DNA of 64,000 nt from NCBI GenBank assembly GCA_028284865.1, contig JANQQV010000020.1, positions 248,001-312,000 of the forward strand, written 5' to 3'. This document shows, piece after piece, positions 19,006 through 27,743 of the stretch (the first letter of the stretch is position 1; each line of letters begins with the position of its first letter). The notes under the pieces were generated by a model. The model worked only from the letters and a program-made list of their open reading frames with translations. It was not told the origin of the DNA and did not search any database. The position numbers and the translations under genes were made by a program. This stretch comes from Rhodothermales bacterium (GTDB lineage: Bacteria; Bacteroidota; Rhodothermia; Rhodothermales; UBA10348).

Positions 19006-20133
19006 GTGGCCGACCAGAACGAATTGAAAAGAACCCCGCTGTACGATCGCCATGTCGCCTTGGGCGCCAAGATGGTTCCTTTTGCCGGTTTCGATATGCC
19101 GGTTCAGTATTCGGGTATCCTGGATGAGCATCATGCCGTCCGCGAGCGTGCCGGGCTCTTCGATGTCAGCCATATGGGTGAAGTTCGGGTCACCGGTCCC
19201 AATGCCTTCGCCTTCGTGCAGAACCTGGTCTCCAACGATGTTGCCAAGTTGGTGGACGGAAAAGCTCTGTACACTGTAATGTGTCGTCCGGACGGCGGCA
19301 TTGTCGATGACCTGCTGGTCTATCGAATGGCCGAAAACGACTACATGCTGGTCATCAATGCCTCCAACATCGACGGCGATGTAGCATGGATGCGTCAAAA
19401 CAACGAAATGGGTGCGGATCTGGTGGACGTCAGCGAGCAGATTGGTCTGCTTGCCCTTCAGGGACCGGCCTCTTTTGACTTGCTGAAGGCGGCAACGGGA
19501 TACGACGCTTCAGGACTCGCCTTCTACACCTTCGCGCAGCCCGAAGATGGAAGCTTCCTCGGCCTCTCCGAAGTGATCATCTCCAGAACGGGATACACCG
19601 GTGAGGTTGGCGTTGAGATCTACGTGAACGCTGACGATGCTGGCACCGTATGGGATGCCCTGATGGCACACGCGGGGGCATTCGGAATGAAACCAACGGG
19701 TCTCGGCGCGCGCGATACGCTACGTCTGGAAAGCGGATACTGCCTCTACGGAAACGACATCACTACAGAAACCAACCCGCTGGAAGCCGGCCTCGGCTGG
19801 ATCACGAAGCTCGATGCCTCCGAATTTGTCGGAAAAGACGTACTCACAAAGATCAAAGCGGATGGTGCCGCCCGGAAACTGGTCGGTTTCGTGGTGAATG
19901 AGCGCGGGATCCCGCGCAATGGCTACGAGATCCTCAACGCGGCCGGCGAGGTCATTGGCGTGGTCACAAGTGGATCCCAGTCTCCCCTTCTTGGAAAGGG
20001 TATTGGGATGGGATACGTCGCCAATCAGCCCGAGTACACGGCCCCGGGATCCATCCTGACCGTTTCGCAGGGGCGTCGAACATTCGAGGCAACGGTTACG
20101 AAGCCTCCATTTCACAAGAACGCATCCGCCTGA
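19006..20133 (+). CDS. gcvT: Glycine cleavage system T protein (aminomethyltransferase)
   Basis: A 375-residue folate enzyme with a GTG start. Family motifs: KRTPLYDRHVALGAKMVPFA at the N-terminus, AGLFDVSHMGEVRVTG, and the folate region SRTGYTGEVGVEIY. The conserved aspartate sits in LFDVSHMG, and GLGARDTLRLESGYCLYGND matches the central loop. It transfers the methylene group from the aminomethyl-lipoyl H protein to tetrahydrofolate. The other subunits (P, H, L) are not in the window. It is 39 bases upstream of ftsK. Confidence 0.96.
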   Translation: MADQNELKRTPLYDRHVALGAKMVPFAGFDMPVQYSGILDEHHAVRERAGLFDVSHMGEVRVTGPNAFAFVQNLVSNDVAKLVDGKALYTVMCRPDGGIVDDLLVYRMAENDYMLVINASNIDGDVAWMRQNNEMGADLVDVSEQIGLLALQGPASFDLLKAATGYDASGLAFYTFAQPEDGSFLGLSEVIISRTGYTGEVGVEIYVNADDAGTVWDALMAHAGAFGMKPTGLGARDTLRLESGYCLYGNDITTETNPLEAGLGWITKLDASEFVGKDVLTKIKADGAARKLVGFVVNERGIPRNGYEILNAAGEVIGVVTSGSQSPLLGKGIGMGYVANQPEYTAPGSILTVSQGRRTFEATVTKPPFHKNASA

Positions 20134-20172
20134 ATCGTTGGCGGTTAGGAGGTTATCTGCGTAGATTCCGCC

Positions 20173-22596
20173 ATGCCGACAACCGTCCAGAAGCGAAAGC
20201 CGTCGCGCTCCAAGAAAAGCGCATCGAATTCCCTCGTGTCCGCAGAACGCAAGCGTGAAGTGCTTGGTCTGCTGACCATCGTGGTATCGCTGCTTGTCAC
20301 CCTCGCCGTGCTGACGTATCACCCGGCGGATGACATGCTGGCTCGCCGGTTTTCTCTCGATTCGCTGATCGCCCCCGGCTCGCGGAATGCAGCCAACGCA
20401 TTGGGCCTTACGGGAGCGGCTCTTGCGCGACTTCTCGTACCCGGATTCCTTGGTTACTGCGTCCTTTTCCTTCCCATCATCGGTGGGATCTGGGGCTATG
20501 GCTGGTTACGTCATCGCACGATCGAACGTCTTCCCATGGCGACGTTGCTGTCGTTTGGAGGAGCCTACCTTCTAGCCACGCTGTTTGGCTGGATTTCCAT
20601 TTCGGCAGCATCCGACCTCATCGCCTGGAGCGGAGCTGTGGGACAAGGCACTGCATTATGGATGCAGCAGATCCTTGGGGCGACGGGCTCCCTGATCATC
20701 ATCCTCACATTGCTCGTCTCGGCCGTGCTTCTATTGGTGGATCGGGATATCCAGCGCACCATGGATCGCATCGAAAACGGCTTTGCTGCCGTGCGACAAA
20801 GCTGGAGCGAGCGGGGTGAGCGTCGAAAAACGCAGAAACTGGAACAGGCAAAGGAGAAGAAGGAAGCGGCCAAGCGGAAGGAAAACGAAAAGCAGGAGGC
20901 AGCTCGGAAGCGAGAAGAAGAGCGACTGACTCGGGCCAAGGAACGTCCTGCCCCCGCTCCACCTCCAAAGCCTCAACCTCCTCCAACGGCCCGTCCTGCA
21001 CCGCCCCCTCAAGAAACTGCTTCGTCCGCATCGGCACCTGACGACGTGGAAATCGTCGTTCACGAGCAGAAACGCGAGGAGAAGGCGCGACGGCTGTCCC
21101 GCAATGAGCTGTCCGCAGCCGACTACACATTCGACCAACCCGGACTGGATGTTCTAGATGCGTCCGAAGAGACGGGTCACAGCATCGACTACGATGAGCT
21201 GGAGGAGAACAAGCAGATCCTCCTGGACAAGCTGGCCACGTACAACATCGACATCATTGGAATCGATGCTGTTGTTGGCCCCACGGTGACCCTTTACGAA
21301 TTGACGCCCGCCCCCGGGGTCAAAATCAGCCGTATAACGGCGCTGGAGAACGATCTGGCCATGGCGCTGGCCGCTCGCGGAATCCGGATGATCGCCCCCA
21401 TTCCGGGCAAATCTGCCATTGGCGTCGAGATTCCCAACCGCCACCGAGAGTTTGTCCGCATCCGGGACGTCATCGAGACGCGCAGTTTCCAGGAGACGCG
21501 CATGGAGTTGCCGCTCATCCTTGGCAAGTCGATTGAGGGCGAGACGATGCTGCAGGATCTGACGAAGATGCCGCACGTCCTGATCGCCGGGGCGACGGGG
21601 TCGGGTAAGTCGGTCGGGGTGAACACGTTCATTGCCGGCCTGCTGTATTCCGTGCCGCCTTCGCTGCTGAAGTTCGTAATGATCGATCCAAAGAAGATCG
21701 AACTGGCTGCATACGCGCGTATCGCTTCGCATTACGTTGCCATGCCCCCTGAGGCGGACGACGCCATCATCACCGATGTCTCCCAGGCCCTTGGCACGCT
21801 CAAGAGCTGTGAGAAAGAGATGGAGCTGCGCTACGACCTGCTGGCGAAAGCGCAGGTGCGTTCCATCAAGGAATACAACAAGCGATTCCGCTCTGGCGGC
21901 CTGGACCCGGAAGAGGATCATCGACTCCTTCCCTACATCGTAGTCGTGGTCGATGAGCTTGCGGACCTGATGATGACTGCTGGCAAGGACATCGAAGGCC
22001 CGATTGCCCGTTTGGCGCAGATGGCCCGGGCCGTCGGCATCCACTTGATTCTGGCTACTCAGCGTCCTTCGGTAGATGTCATCACGGGCCTCATCAAAGC
22101 CAATTTCCCTGCCCGTATCGCCTACCAGGTGGCGTCCAAGATTGACTCGCGCACCATTCTCGACCAGAACGGCGCACAAGGACTGGTTGGCAACGGAGAC
22201 ATGCTCTACATGCTGGGCTCGAAGATCGTGCGACTGCAAGGCCCGTTTGTGTCGAACGAAGAGATTGACCGGATCACCGGTTTCATTGGCGATCAGGAAG
22301 GACCCGGCCCCTACCTTCTCCCTTCGATCGAGGAAGAGTCCGGTCCATCATCCCTTGCCGGCGCTGGCGGCGGCCCCCGTGACGAACTGTTCGTCGACGC
22401 CGCTCGCATCATTGTCCGGGCGCAACAGGGCTCCGTATCGCTGCTACAGCGCAAGCTTTCAGTAGGGTATTCCCGAGCCGCCCGCATCGTGGATCAGCTC
22501 GAAGATGCCGGCATCGTCGGACCGTTTGAAGGCTCCAAAGCTCGGCAGGTCCTCGTCGAGGATGAAGTGATGCTGGACGAATTCCTTTCATCGTGA
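20173..22596 (+). CDS. ftsK: DNA translocase FtsK/SpoIIIE
   Basis: An 807-residue septal DNA pump for chromosome segregation and dimer resolution. N-terminal hydrophobic segments (about 30-55, 75-110, 120-150, 160-190) anchor it in the membrane. A Lys/Glu coiled stretch and a Pro-rich linker (about 215-285) follow. The motor has Walker A GATGSGKSVGVNTF near residue 473 and Walker B YIVVVVDELADLM. The C-terminal winged-helix gamma domain (about 735-800, RKLSVGYSRAARIVDQLEDA) reads polarity sequences on DNA. It is 22 bases upstream of purK. Confidence 0.97.
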   Translation: MPTTVQKRKPSRSKKSASNSLVSAERKREVLGLLTIVVSLLVTLAVLTYHPADDMLARRFSLDSLIAPGSRNAANALGLTGAALARLLVPGFLGYCVLFLPIIGGIWGYGWLRHRTIERLPMATLLSFGGAYLLATLFGWISISAASDLIAWSGAVGQGTALWMQQILGATGSLIIILTLLVSAVLLLVDRDIQRTMDRIENGFAAVRQSWSERGERRKTQKLEQAKEKKEAAKRKENEKQEAARKREEERLTRAKERPAPAPPPKPQPPPTARPAPPPQETASSASAPDDVEIVVHEQKREEKARRLSRNELSAADYTFDQPGLDVLDASEETGHSIDYDELEENKQILLDKLATYNIDIIGIDAVVGPTVTLYELTPAPGVKISRITALENDLAMALAARGIRMIAPIPGKSAIGVEIPNRHREFVRIRDVIETRSFQETRMELPLILGKSIEGETMLQDLTKMPHVLIAGATGSGKSVGVNTFIAGLLYSVPPSLLKFVMIDPKKIELAAYARIASHYVAMPPEADDAIITDVSQALGTLKSCEKEMELRYDLLAKAQVRSIKEYNKRFRSGGLDPEEDHRLLPYIVVVVDELADLMMTAGKDIEGPIARLAQMARAVGIHLILATQRPSVDVITGLIKANFPARIAYQVASKIDSRTILDQNGAQGLVGNGDMLYMLGSKIVRLQGPFVSNEEIDRITGFIGDQEGPGPYLLPSIEEESGPSSLAGAGGGPRDELFVDAARIIVRAQQGSVSLLQRKLSVGYSRAARIVDQLEDAGIVGPFEGSKARQVLVEDEVMLDEFLSS

Positions 22597-22618
22597 CGTG
22601 TGGGATTGAAGAACAAAC

Positions 22619-23767
22619 GTGATGCGTGATTCAGGCGGTCGATTCCCAACCATAGGCATTCTCGGTGGCGGCCAGCTCGGTCGCATGACCGCGCTGGCCG
22701 CCATTCGGATGGGTATGCACGTAAAAACACTTTCCCCATCCCCCTCCGGACCTGTCGCCTCTCTCGGTGAAGCGGTGGTCGGTGATTGGAACGATGAGGA
22801 CGTCATGCGCGACTTCATCCAGGGGTGCGACGCCGTCACCGTCGAGAGCGAGTGGGCTCCGGCTGAGGTCGCAGAGCGAGTCTCGGACGGGTCGGTAGCT
22901 GTTTGGCCATCGTCAGAGACGCTTATTACCATCCGTCATAAAGGGCGACAGAAGCAGGCCCTGAAGGATGCCGGGATACCCATTGGCGCTTACCGCGACT
23001 GCGCCAGCCTCAAAGAGGCGCAACAAGCCCTAACTGAATTCGGCGGCAAGGCAGTCGCCAAGAAGTATGAAGGGTCCTACGACGGATACGGAAATGCCAC
23101 AATCACATCACCCGATGAGATGATCCAGGCTTGGGGTGATCTGTCAGCATCGGACGGCCTCCTGGTTGAAGCATTCGTCCCTTTCGTCAGGGAGTTGGCC
23201 GTCATGGTGGCCCGAAGGCCGTCAGGACAGACCGTTGTCTATCCGGTTGTAGAGACCGAGCAGAAAGACCACCGCTGTCATGCTGTGCTGGCACCGGCCC
23301 GGATTACGCCCGAAACAGCGCAAGCCGCCAGGGACGCAGCCCTGCATGCAGCCGAGGCGGTCAACCTGGTCGGAATGCTTGGCGTGGAGTTTTTCGAACT
23401 GGAAGATGGTCGTGTCTTGCTCAACGAATTGGCCCCGCGACCACACAATACCGGTCATTACTCCATAGAAGCGTGCCATGCCTCGCAATTCGAAAATCAT
23501 GCACGCTCCATCCTGGACCTTCCGCTAGGTAGCGCCGAGATGCGGGCGCCTGCTGCCGTAATGATCAATGTCCTGGGACATCGGGCAGGATCGGTGACCA
23601 CGGATGGGTATGCCGAGGCGCTATCCAATCCCCAGGCCGGAGTACACGTGTACGGGAAGCTGGAAGCTCGTCCCAAGCGTAAAATGGGCCATGTCACCGT
23701 CACTGGGGATGATCTGGACATCCTTCGCGAAGAAGCAGAACGCGCTGCAGATGCTATCTTGCTCTAG
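22619..23767 (+). CDS. purK: N5-carboxyaminoimidazole ribonucleotide synthase
   Basis: A 382-residue ATP-grasp enzyme making N5-CAIR from AIR, bicarbonate and ATP in purine synthesis. The start region reads IGILGGGQLGRMTALAAIRM. The ATP-grasp part has AVAKKYEGSYDGYGNA and LVEAFVPFVRELAVMVAR. The metal-binding region has LGVEFFELEDGRVLLNELAP followed by RPHNTGHYSIEA, all typical of PurK. A GTG at 22619 is directly followed by an ATG at 22622; either can initiate. It is paired with purE 24 bases downstream, the classic purEK arrangement with the order reversed. Confidence 0.96.
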   Translation: MMRDSGGRFPTIGILGGGQLGRMTALAAIRMGMHVKTLSPSPSGPVASLGEAVVGDWNDEDVMRDFIQGCDAVTVESEWAPAEVAERVSDGSVAVWPSSETLITIRHKGRQKQALKDAGIPIGAYRDCASLKEAQQALTEFGGKAVAKKYEGSYDGYGNATITSPDEMIQAWGDLSASDGLLVEAFVPFVRELAVMVARRPSGQTVVYPVVETEQKDHRCHAVLAPARITPETAQAARDAALHAAEAVNLVGMLGVEFFELEDGRVLLNELAPRPHNTGHYSIEACHASQFENHARSILDLPLGSAEMRAPAAVMINVLGHRAGSVTTDGYAEALSNPQAGVHVYGKLEARPKRKMGHVTVTGDDLDILREEAERAADAILL

Positions 23768-23791
23768 CCACTTACCAACAGACCTTCAGTC

Positions 23792-24319
23792 ATGACGCCG
23801 AATACGTCCTCGTCCTCGCCCATAGTTGGAATTGCCATGGGCAGTCAATCGGATTGGCCCGTGATGGAAGCGGCTGCGGACATTCTGGCTGAGTTCAACG
23901 TGCCATTCGAAGCCCGCGTATTGAGTGCCCATCGAACGCCCGAGGCCATGACGGCCTACGCAGAGGAAGCGGTGTCACGAGGCATCAAGGTGATCATCGC
24001 TGGCGCAGGTGGTGCCGCACACCTTCCCGGAATGATTGCAGCATCCACCCCCCTCCCGGTGATTGGTGTACCGGTGCCGACCCGAAACCTGAAAGGGATG
24101 GATTCCCTGCTATCGATCGTGCAAATGCCCGGCGGCGTACCTGTTGCTACTGTAGCTGTTGGAGGCGCCAAGAATGCGGGTCTGTTGGCCGTGCAGATCC
24201 TTGGTACAGCCGATCCTGCCATGCTGGATGCCATTCAGACGTACAAGACTTCACTGAAAAGCCTGGTCCGTGACATGGACCAGGCTGTTTCAGAAATGGC
24301 ATCAAAAAAAGGCTCCTGA
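23792..24319 (+). CDS. purE: N5-CAIR mutase
   Basis: A 175-residue class I PurE that isomerises N5-CAIR to CAIR. Motifs: [20 protein letters not shown] at the nucleotide site, [11 protein letters not shown] with the catalytic histidine, and [20 protein letters not shown]. It is the last gene of the rightward run. A hairpin with terminator features lies inside the coding sequence (24260-24286), and the convergent GWxTD gene ends only 6 bases beyond the purE stop. Confidence 0.96.
   Translation: MTPNTSSSSPIVGIAMGSQSDWPVMEAAADILAEFNVPFEARVLSAHRTPEAMTAYAEEAVSRGIKVIIAGAGGAAHLPGMIAASTPLPVIGVPVPTRNLKGMDSLLSIVQMPGGVPVATVAVGGAKNAGLLAVQILGTADPAMLDAIQTYKTSLKSLVRDMDQAVSEMASKKGS
24260..24286. terminator. 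Terminator-like hairpin inside the 3' end of purE
   Basis: A perfect 10-base stem (arm AGCCTGGTCC, 24260-24269 with 24277-24286) and a seven-base loop. It has AAA on the left and TGTTTC on the right, so it can act in both directions. It overlaps codons about 10-20 before the purE stop. Confidence 0.55.
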
Positions 24320-24325
24320 TCGGTT

Positions 24326-26779
24326 CTACTCGAGGAACAGATCCTTGGTCATGTCGACGTCGCGCCCGCTGACCGTATCGGAGATGGTCACTTTCAGCGT
24401 GTACAAACCGGATTCGAGATTGACCGCATCCAGGATGAGGTACTGACCGTCATCGGTAGCTTCGACGCTGATGGGTACTCCAGTCGAAACACCCTGGCCA
24501 CCACCGCCAAACATGCCACGCAGCGCTCGGCCAATACCGCTTCCGCTTTCACGAGGCGTCAGTTCGGCCTCCACTTCGTAGCGCGATACGCCTTCAGCAT
24601 CAGGCGTCAGGTTATACACCTCGAAGTAGATGTAAATCGGCTGATCCGTACCAAAAACGGTCCAGGGAGCTGGCTGGATGGAAAGGCCCTGGCGCAGGAT
24701 ATCCGAGCCACTGACCGGCATGCCATCAAAGCTCTCCTCGATTCTGTACGAAAGAAGGATGTCCGACATGGCCAGGTCACTGCCCGAGAAGTCGTGGACC
24801 GTCACTTCTCGACGCTGCACGGCTACCGTACCGCCACCCGTGGTCTCGAATTCAACCGAGACCTCGTGCTCGCCAGGAGGCGTGCTCATGTGCTCGGTGT
24901 CCACCCACAGATTCGATTCATCGAATCGCACAATCTGTGAGGTTGGCAAGCCATACACGGTCCGTCGACGCTCAACCAGAATGTCCCGGTTGTCGGCCAC
25001 CACGAACGTTCCCGCATTTGCCGTGATGTTGATGAACTCAGCACCGGGATCGTACGCATCCGTGATCGGAATGGCGTAATTGACATAGAGGTCTGTATTT
25101 CCATCCGTCCCTTTGAACGCAGCTACGGCATACGGAAGCTCGATCTGACGACCTGGAGCCTCGTATTCGTACCGCTCGGGGGTCTCGCGGATGGTCTCTT
25201 CTGCCTTGATGATGTAGTCGTTGATGTACGGGATGGCCCCTTCCGAGATATCGGAAGCCGATGGGCTGTAGAGTCGGAATTCGCCGTTGCGGAATGGATC
25301 CTCGAAAACGAACTGGAATTCTCCGTAGTCCCAGATATTGTAGGTGTTCGCTTCTTCGAACATGTCCCAACCCGAGCCAAAACGGCCCACGTTCATGGCG
25401 ACGCCTACGTCGGCGGCCGAATCGTCAATCGAGGTGCCCGTTCGTTCAGGCGTTCCCATCATGACGCCAGACTGGGAGCGCGGAATGATAATGACGTCTC
25501 CTTGCGGAATGCCGTAGCGCACCAGGATCTCTCCACGACGGGTATTCCACCCTTTCATGTCGAGCTTGGACGACCCATAGAGGAGGTCGGCGTACGTCAG
25601 ACGAGCATAATGCTCCATCTTCCGCTCATTGTAGGGCGTCAGATAGCGAGGATCCTTTGAAGTCCAGAACCGCGATGTATAGCCGGCTTCGTCCGCCCGG
25701 TACGCCTCGAGTTCGTCCTTGGGAAGGATATTCTCGATGTGGTTGTACGCATAGGCCGTCTCTGAATCCATGAATCGGAAGGACGTCTCGAATGACTTCG
25801 ACGCCGCGTCCATGTTGCCTGCATGGTAGTGAGCATACCCGAGGTACGTCCACAACTCCGGATCCTCCGGGAAGAAGACATACATCTGAGAAAGCATGTT
25901 CAGCGCCTCATCGTACTCCCCTTTCAGCGCGAAAATCTCCATGAGGTGATCGTACACCGTACGCTGTCTGGGATCAGACTCCAGAGCTGAATTCAGATGG
26001 AAAATGGCCCGGTCATACGCGACTTGTGCGCGACCCGAGAGATCAACAACGGGAATTCCCTGATCTGACAGAGCTTCCACGTCAAACTCGTCGGCCATGA
26101 AGACCTGATTCGGATTCCAGGTCGGCCCGGCCTGGGAAAAGGTCTCTGGAATCTCTGATTCGACGATGCCTCCGTTGGCCTGATCAAACAGATTGGCCTG
26201 GTCCACGAGGTACCCCGCCATCGGGTCGTACTCCATGCGCGAGCGGTACTCAGCGGTCAGGAAGTCCAATGCCGGGTACATCAGGGCATTGCGATATCTC
26301 CAGAAGTCCCGGATGTATACCTCTCCGAGTTCTTCGTGGGCGAACGAGTTGGACTCGTCAATCTTGAGAATGTCTATCGCCAGTCGGCGACGACGTGCTT
26401 CACGGGACTGATCGATGATGAACAGCTCGGAATCGGCACGCAGCTGCTGCAACAAGGCAACCATGAATTGGACATTGCCCGGCTCGATTTCGAGAGCCGA
26501 TTCCAGGTAGTTTCCTGCTTTCTTGACGTCTCGGAGATCGGTTTCCCAATACAGACGAGCCAGCAAGAAGTAGGCTTCTGCGTTTTCAGGGTTGTCCTTC
26601 AAGGCCTGCTCGAAGTGAGCAACGGCAGCGGCATGTTCACCACCACGGAAGGCCATAATCCCTTCCGTCATCGGGTCGCCATCTTGTGCCGAAACCGGCG
26701 TGGCAATCAACAATGCCGCCAGGAAAAGTCCCGACAAGCGGGCCCAACGGGATCGAGCGTCAGCTTTCATCGCTGTCAT
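24326..26779 (-). CDS. GWxTD-domain exported protein with TPR-like N-terminus (second copy)
   Basis: 817 residues from the preferred ATG at 26779; the frame is open to an ATG at 26830. A signal peptide (RLSGLFLAALLIATPVSAQ, then DGD) is followed by TPR-like helical repeats (about 35-370; AAVAHFEQALKDNPENAEAY, DPELWTYLGYAHYHAGNMDA). The GWxTD domain follows, with FWTSKDPRYLTPYNERKMEH, then GWNTRRGEILVRYGIPQG near residue 410. The C-terminal beta-rich half (about 480-817) has no assigned function. The domain is typical of Bacteroidota and its role is unknown. It closes a four-gene cluster whose first gene is a paralogue. The GW motif reads GWNTR rather than GWxTD. Confidence 0.82.
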   Translation of the reverse strand: MTAMKADARSRWARLSGLFLAALLIATPVSAQDGDPMTEGIMAFRGGEHAAAVAHFEQALKDNPENAEAYFLLARLYWETDLRDVKKAGNYLESALEIEPGNVQFMVALLQQLRADSELFIIDQSREARRRRLAIDILKIDESNSFAHEELGEVYIRDFWRYRNALMYPALDFLTAEYRSRMEYDPMAGYLVDQANLFDQANGGIVESEIPETFSQAGPTWNPNQVFMADEFDVEALSDQGIPVVDLSGRAQVAYDRAIFHLNSALESDPRQRTVYDHLMEIFALKGEYDEALNMLSQMYVFFPEDPELWTYLGYAHYHAGNMDAASKSFETSFRFMDSETAYAYNHIENILPKDELEAYRADEAGYTSRFWTSKDPRYLTPYNERKMEHYARLTYADLLYGSSKLDMKGWNTRRGEILVRYGIPQGDVIIIPRSQSGVMMGTPERTGTSIDDSAADVGVAMNVGRFGSGWDMFEEANTYNIWDYGEFQFVFEDPFRNGEFRLYSPSASDISEGAIPYINDYIIKAEETIRETPERYEYEAPGRQIELPYAVAAFKGTDGNTDLYVNYAIPITDAYDPGAEFINITANAGTFVVADNRDILVERRRTVYGLPTSQIVRFDESNLWVDTEHMSTPPGEHEVSVEFETTGGGTVAVQRREVTVHDFSGSDLAMSDILLSYRIEESFDGMPVSGSDILRQGLSIQPAPWTVFGTDQPIYIYFEVYNLTPDAEGVSRYEVEAELTPRESGSGIGRALRGMFGGGGQGVSTGVPISVEATDDGQYLILDAVNLESGLYTLKVTISDTVSGRDVDMTKDLFLE

Positions 26780-26834
26780 ACGGATTGGAATCTCAAAATC
26801 TGTTTTTAAAGGCAGACTGATAGGACGCATCCGA

Positions 26835-27743
26835 TCACTCTACCGAAAAGCCGGCGTTGCGAGTGGCCTCATCGTCCAGTTCGAACTGGAAGCGATCGAA
26901 ATATCCCCCACCAACAAAGCCAAAACCGTCAGTTACGTTCGAAAACGTCCCGGGTTGGACCAGTAATTCTGGATCGAATGATCCCACTGGACTGACCCAG
27001 TCTTCTGAGGTCACAAAGGCTCGAACTTCGATCATATCCAGAATTACCGGAAGTCGACCGGGTTCGATGTTGAGGATGGTAAAGACGTTTCCAATATCTG
27101 CCGAAGGAAGTATAGAAACGCGCCAGGTACCATCGCTGTTCTCTTCTACACGACTGCGCTTAATATCCACCCGAACGGTTGTGGTGTCACTTCGATCGGG
27201 GAACGGTACACGGACGAAATAGCTGACCTCAGCCTGAATGACGCGAGGCACGTTCGCCCAGGTCAAATCCACCTGTACCTGGCTCCTGGCAGAAAAGACG
27301 TTTGCGATGGACGCTTCACCGTCTGGAGGCGTCAGAATGTCCACCGTCGTTGTGCGCCCATCGGAGCGGGTGGCTGACAGCGTGTATGGCGTTTCGTGTT
27401 CAGCTTGGAATCGGGCGTAGTAGACATGTCCCACGCTTCGATCATCAAATGTGATTACTGAGTCGCGCCAAACCACCTCCTCTCCCGTGCGACGATTGAT
27501 CGAGCGAATTTCGGCGTCCAGTGGTTCTGCGGCGGTGTTCAGCAACAACCCATCGATCGAGTAGACACGGATAGCCTGAATGTCAGCTGAAGGATCCAAA
27601 AATCCGTACAACGAGAACGCCTCGTCGGTCTCGAGAACCGGATCGACGGCCTCTTCACAGCCGGTGCCAGTCCAAACCATGAGTAACAGACCGAGGCCCA
27701 GTACCCAGGACATCAAACGGGGGTTGAATGATCGCTTGCTCAT
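26835..27743 (-). CDS. Putative lipoprotein, DUF4249-like, partner of TonB receptor
   Basis: 302 residues. An N-terminal hydrophobic stretch ends in TGTGCEE, with C29 as the likely lipid-modified cysteine; the lipobox is imperfect (Gly at -3). The remainder is beta-rich, starting with an AFSLYGFLDPSADIQAIRVY segment like that of DUF4249 proteins, which are usually encoded beside TonB-dependent receptors. Its start overlaps the receptor stop by 4 bases (ATGA), so the two are probably made together. The assignment to DUF4249 rests on this context and overall pattern, not on a clear motif. A generic surface lipoprotein is the fallback. Confidence 0.65.
   Translation of the reverse strand: MSKRSFNPRLMSWVLGLGLLLMVWTGTGCEEAVDPVLETDEAFSLYGFLDPSADIQAIRVYSIDGLLLNTAAEPLDAEIRSINRRTGEEVVWRDSVITFDDRSVGHVYYARFQAEHETPYTLSATRSDGRTTTVDILTPPDGEASIANVFSARSQVQVDLTWANVPRVIQAEVSYFVRVPFPDRSDTTTVRVDIKRSRVEENSDGTWRVSILPSADIGNVFTILNIEPGRLPVILDMIEVRAFVTSEDWVSPVGSFDPELLVQPGTFSNVTDGFGFVGGGYFDRFQFELDDEATRNAGFSVE

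Noticed and set aside
21154-22239. A 361-codon minus-strand frame opposite ftsK
   Set aside because: It is antisense to the FtsK motor domain, with no family resemblance.
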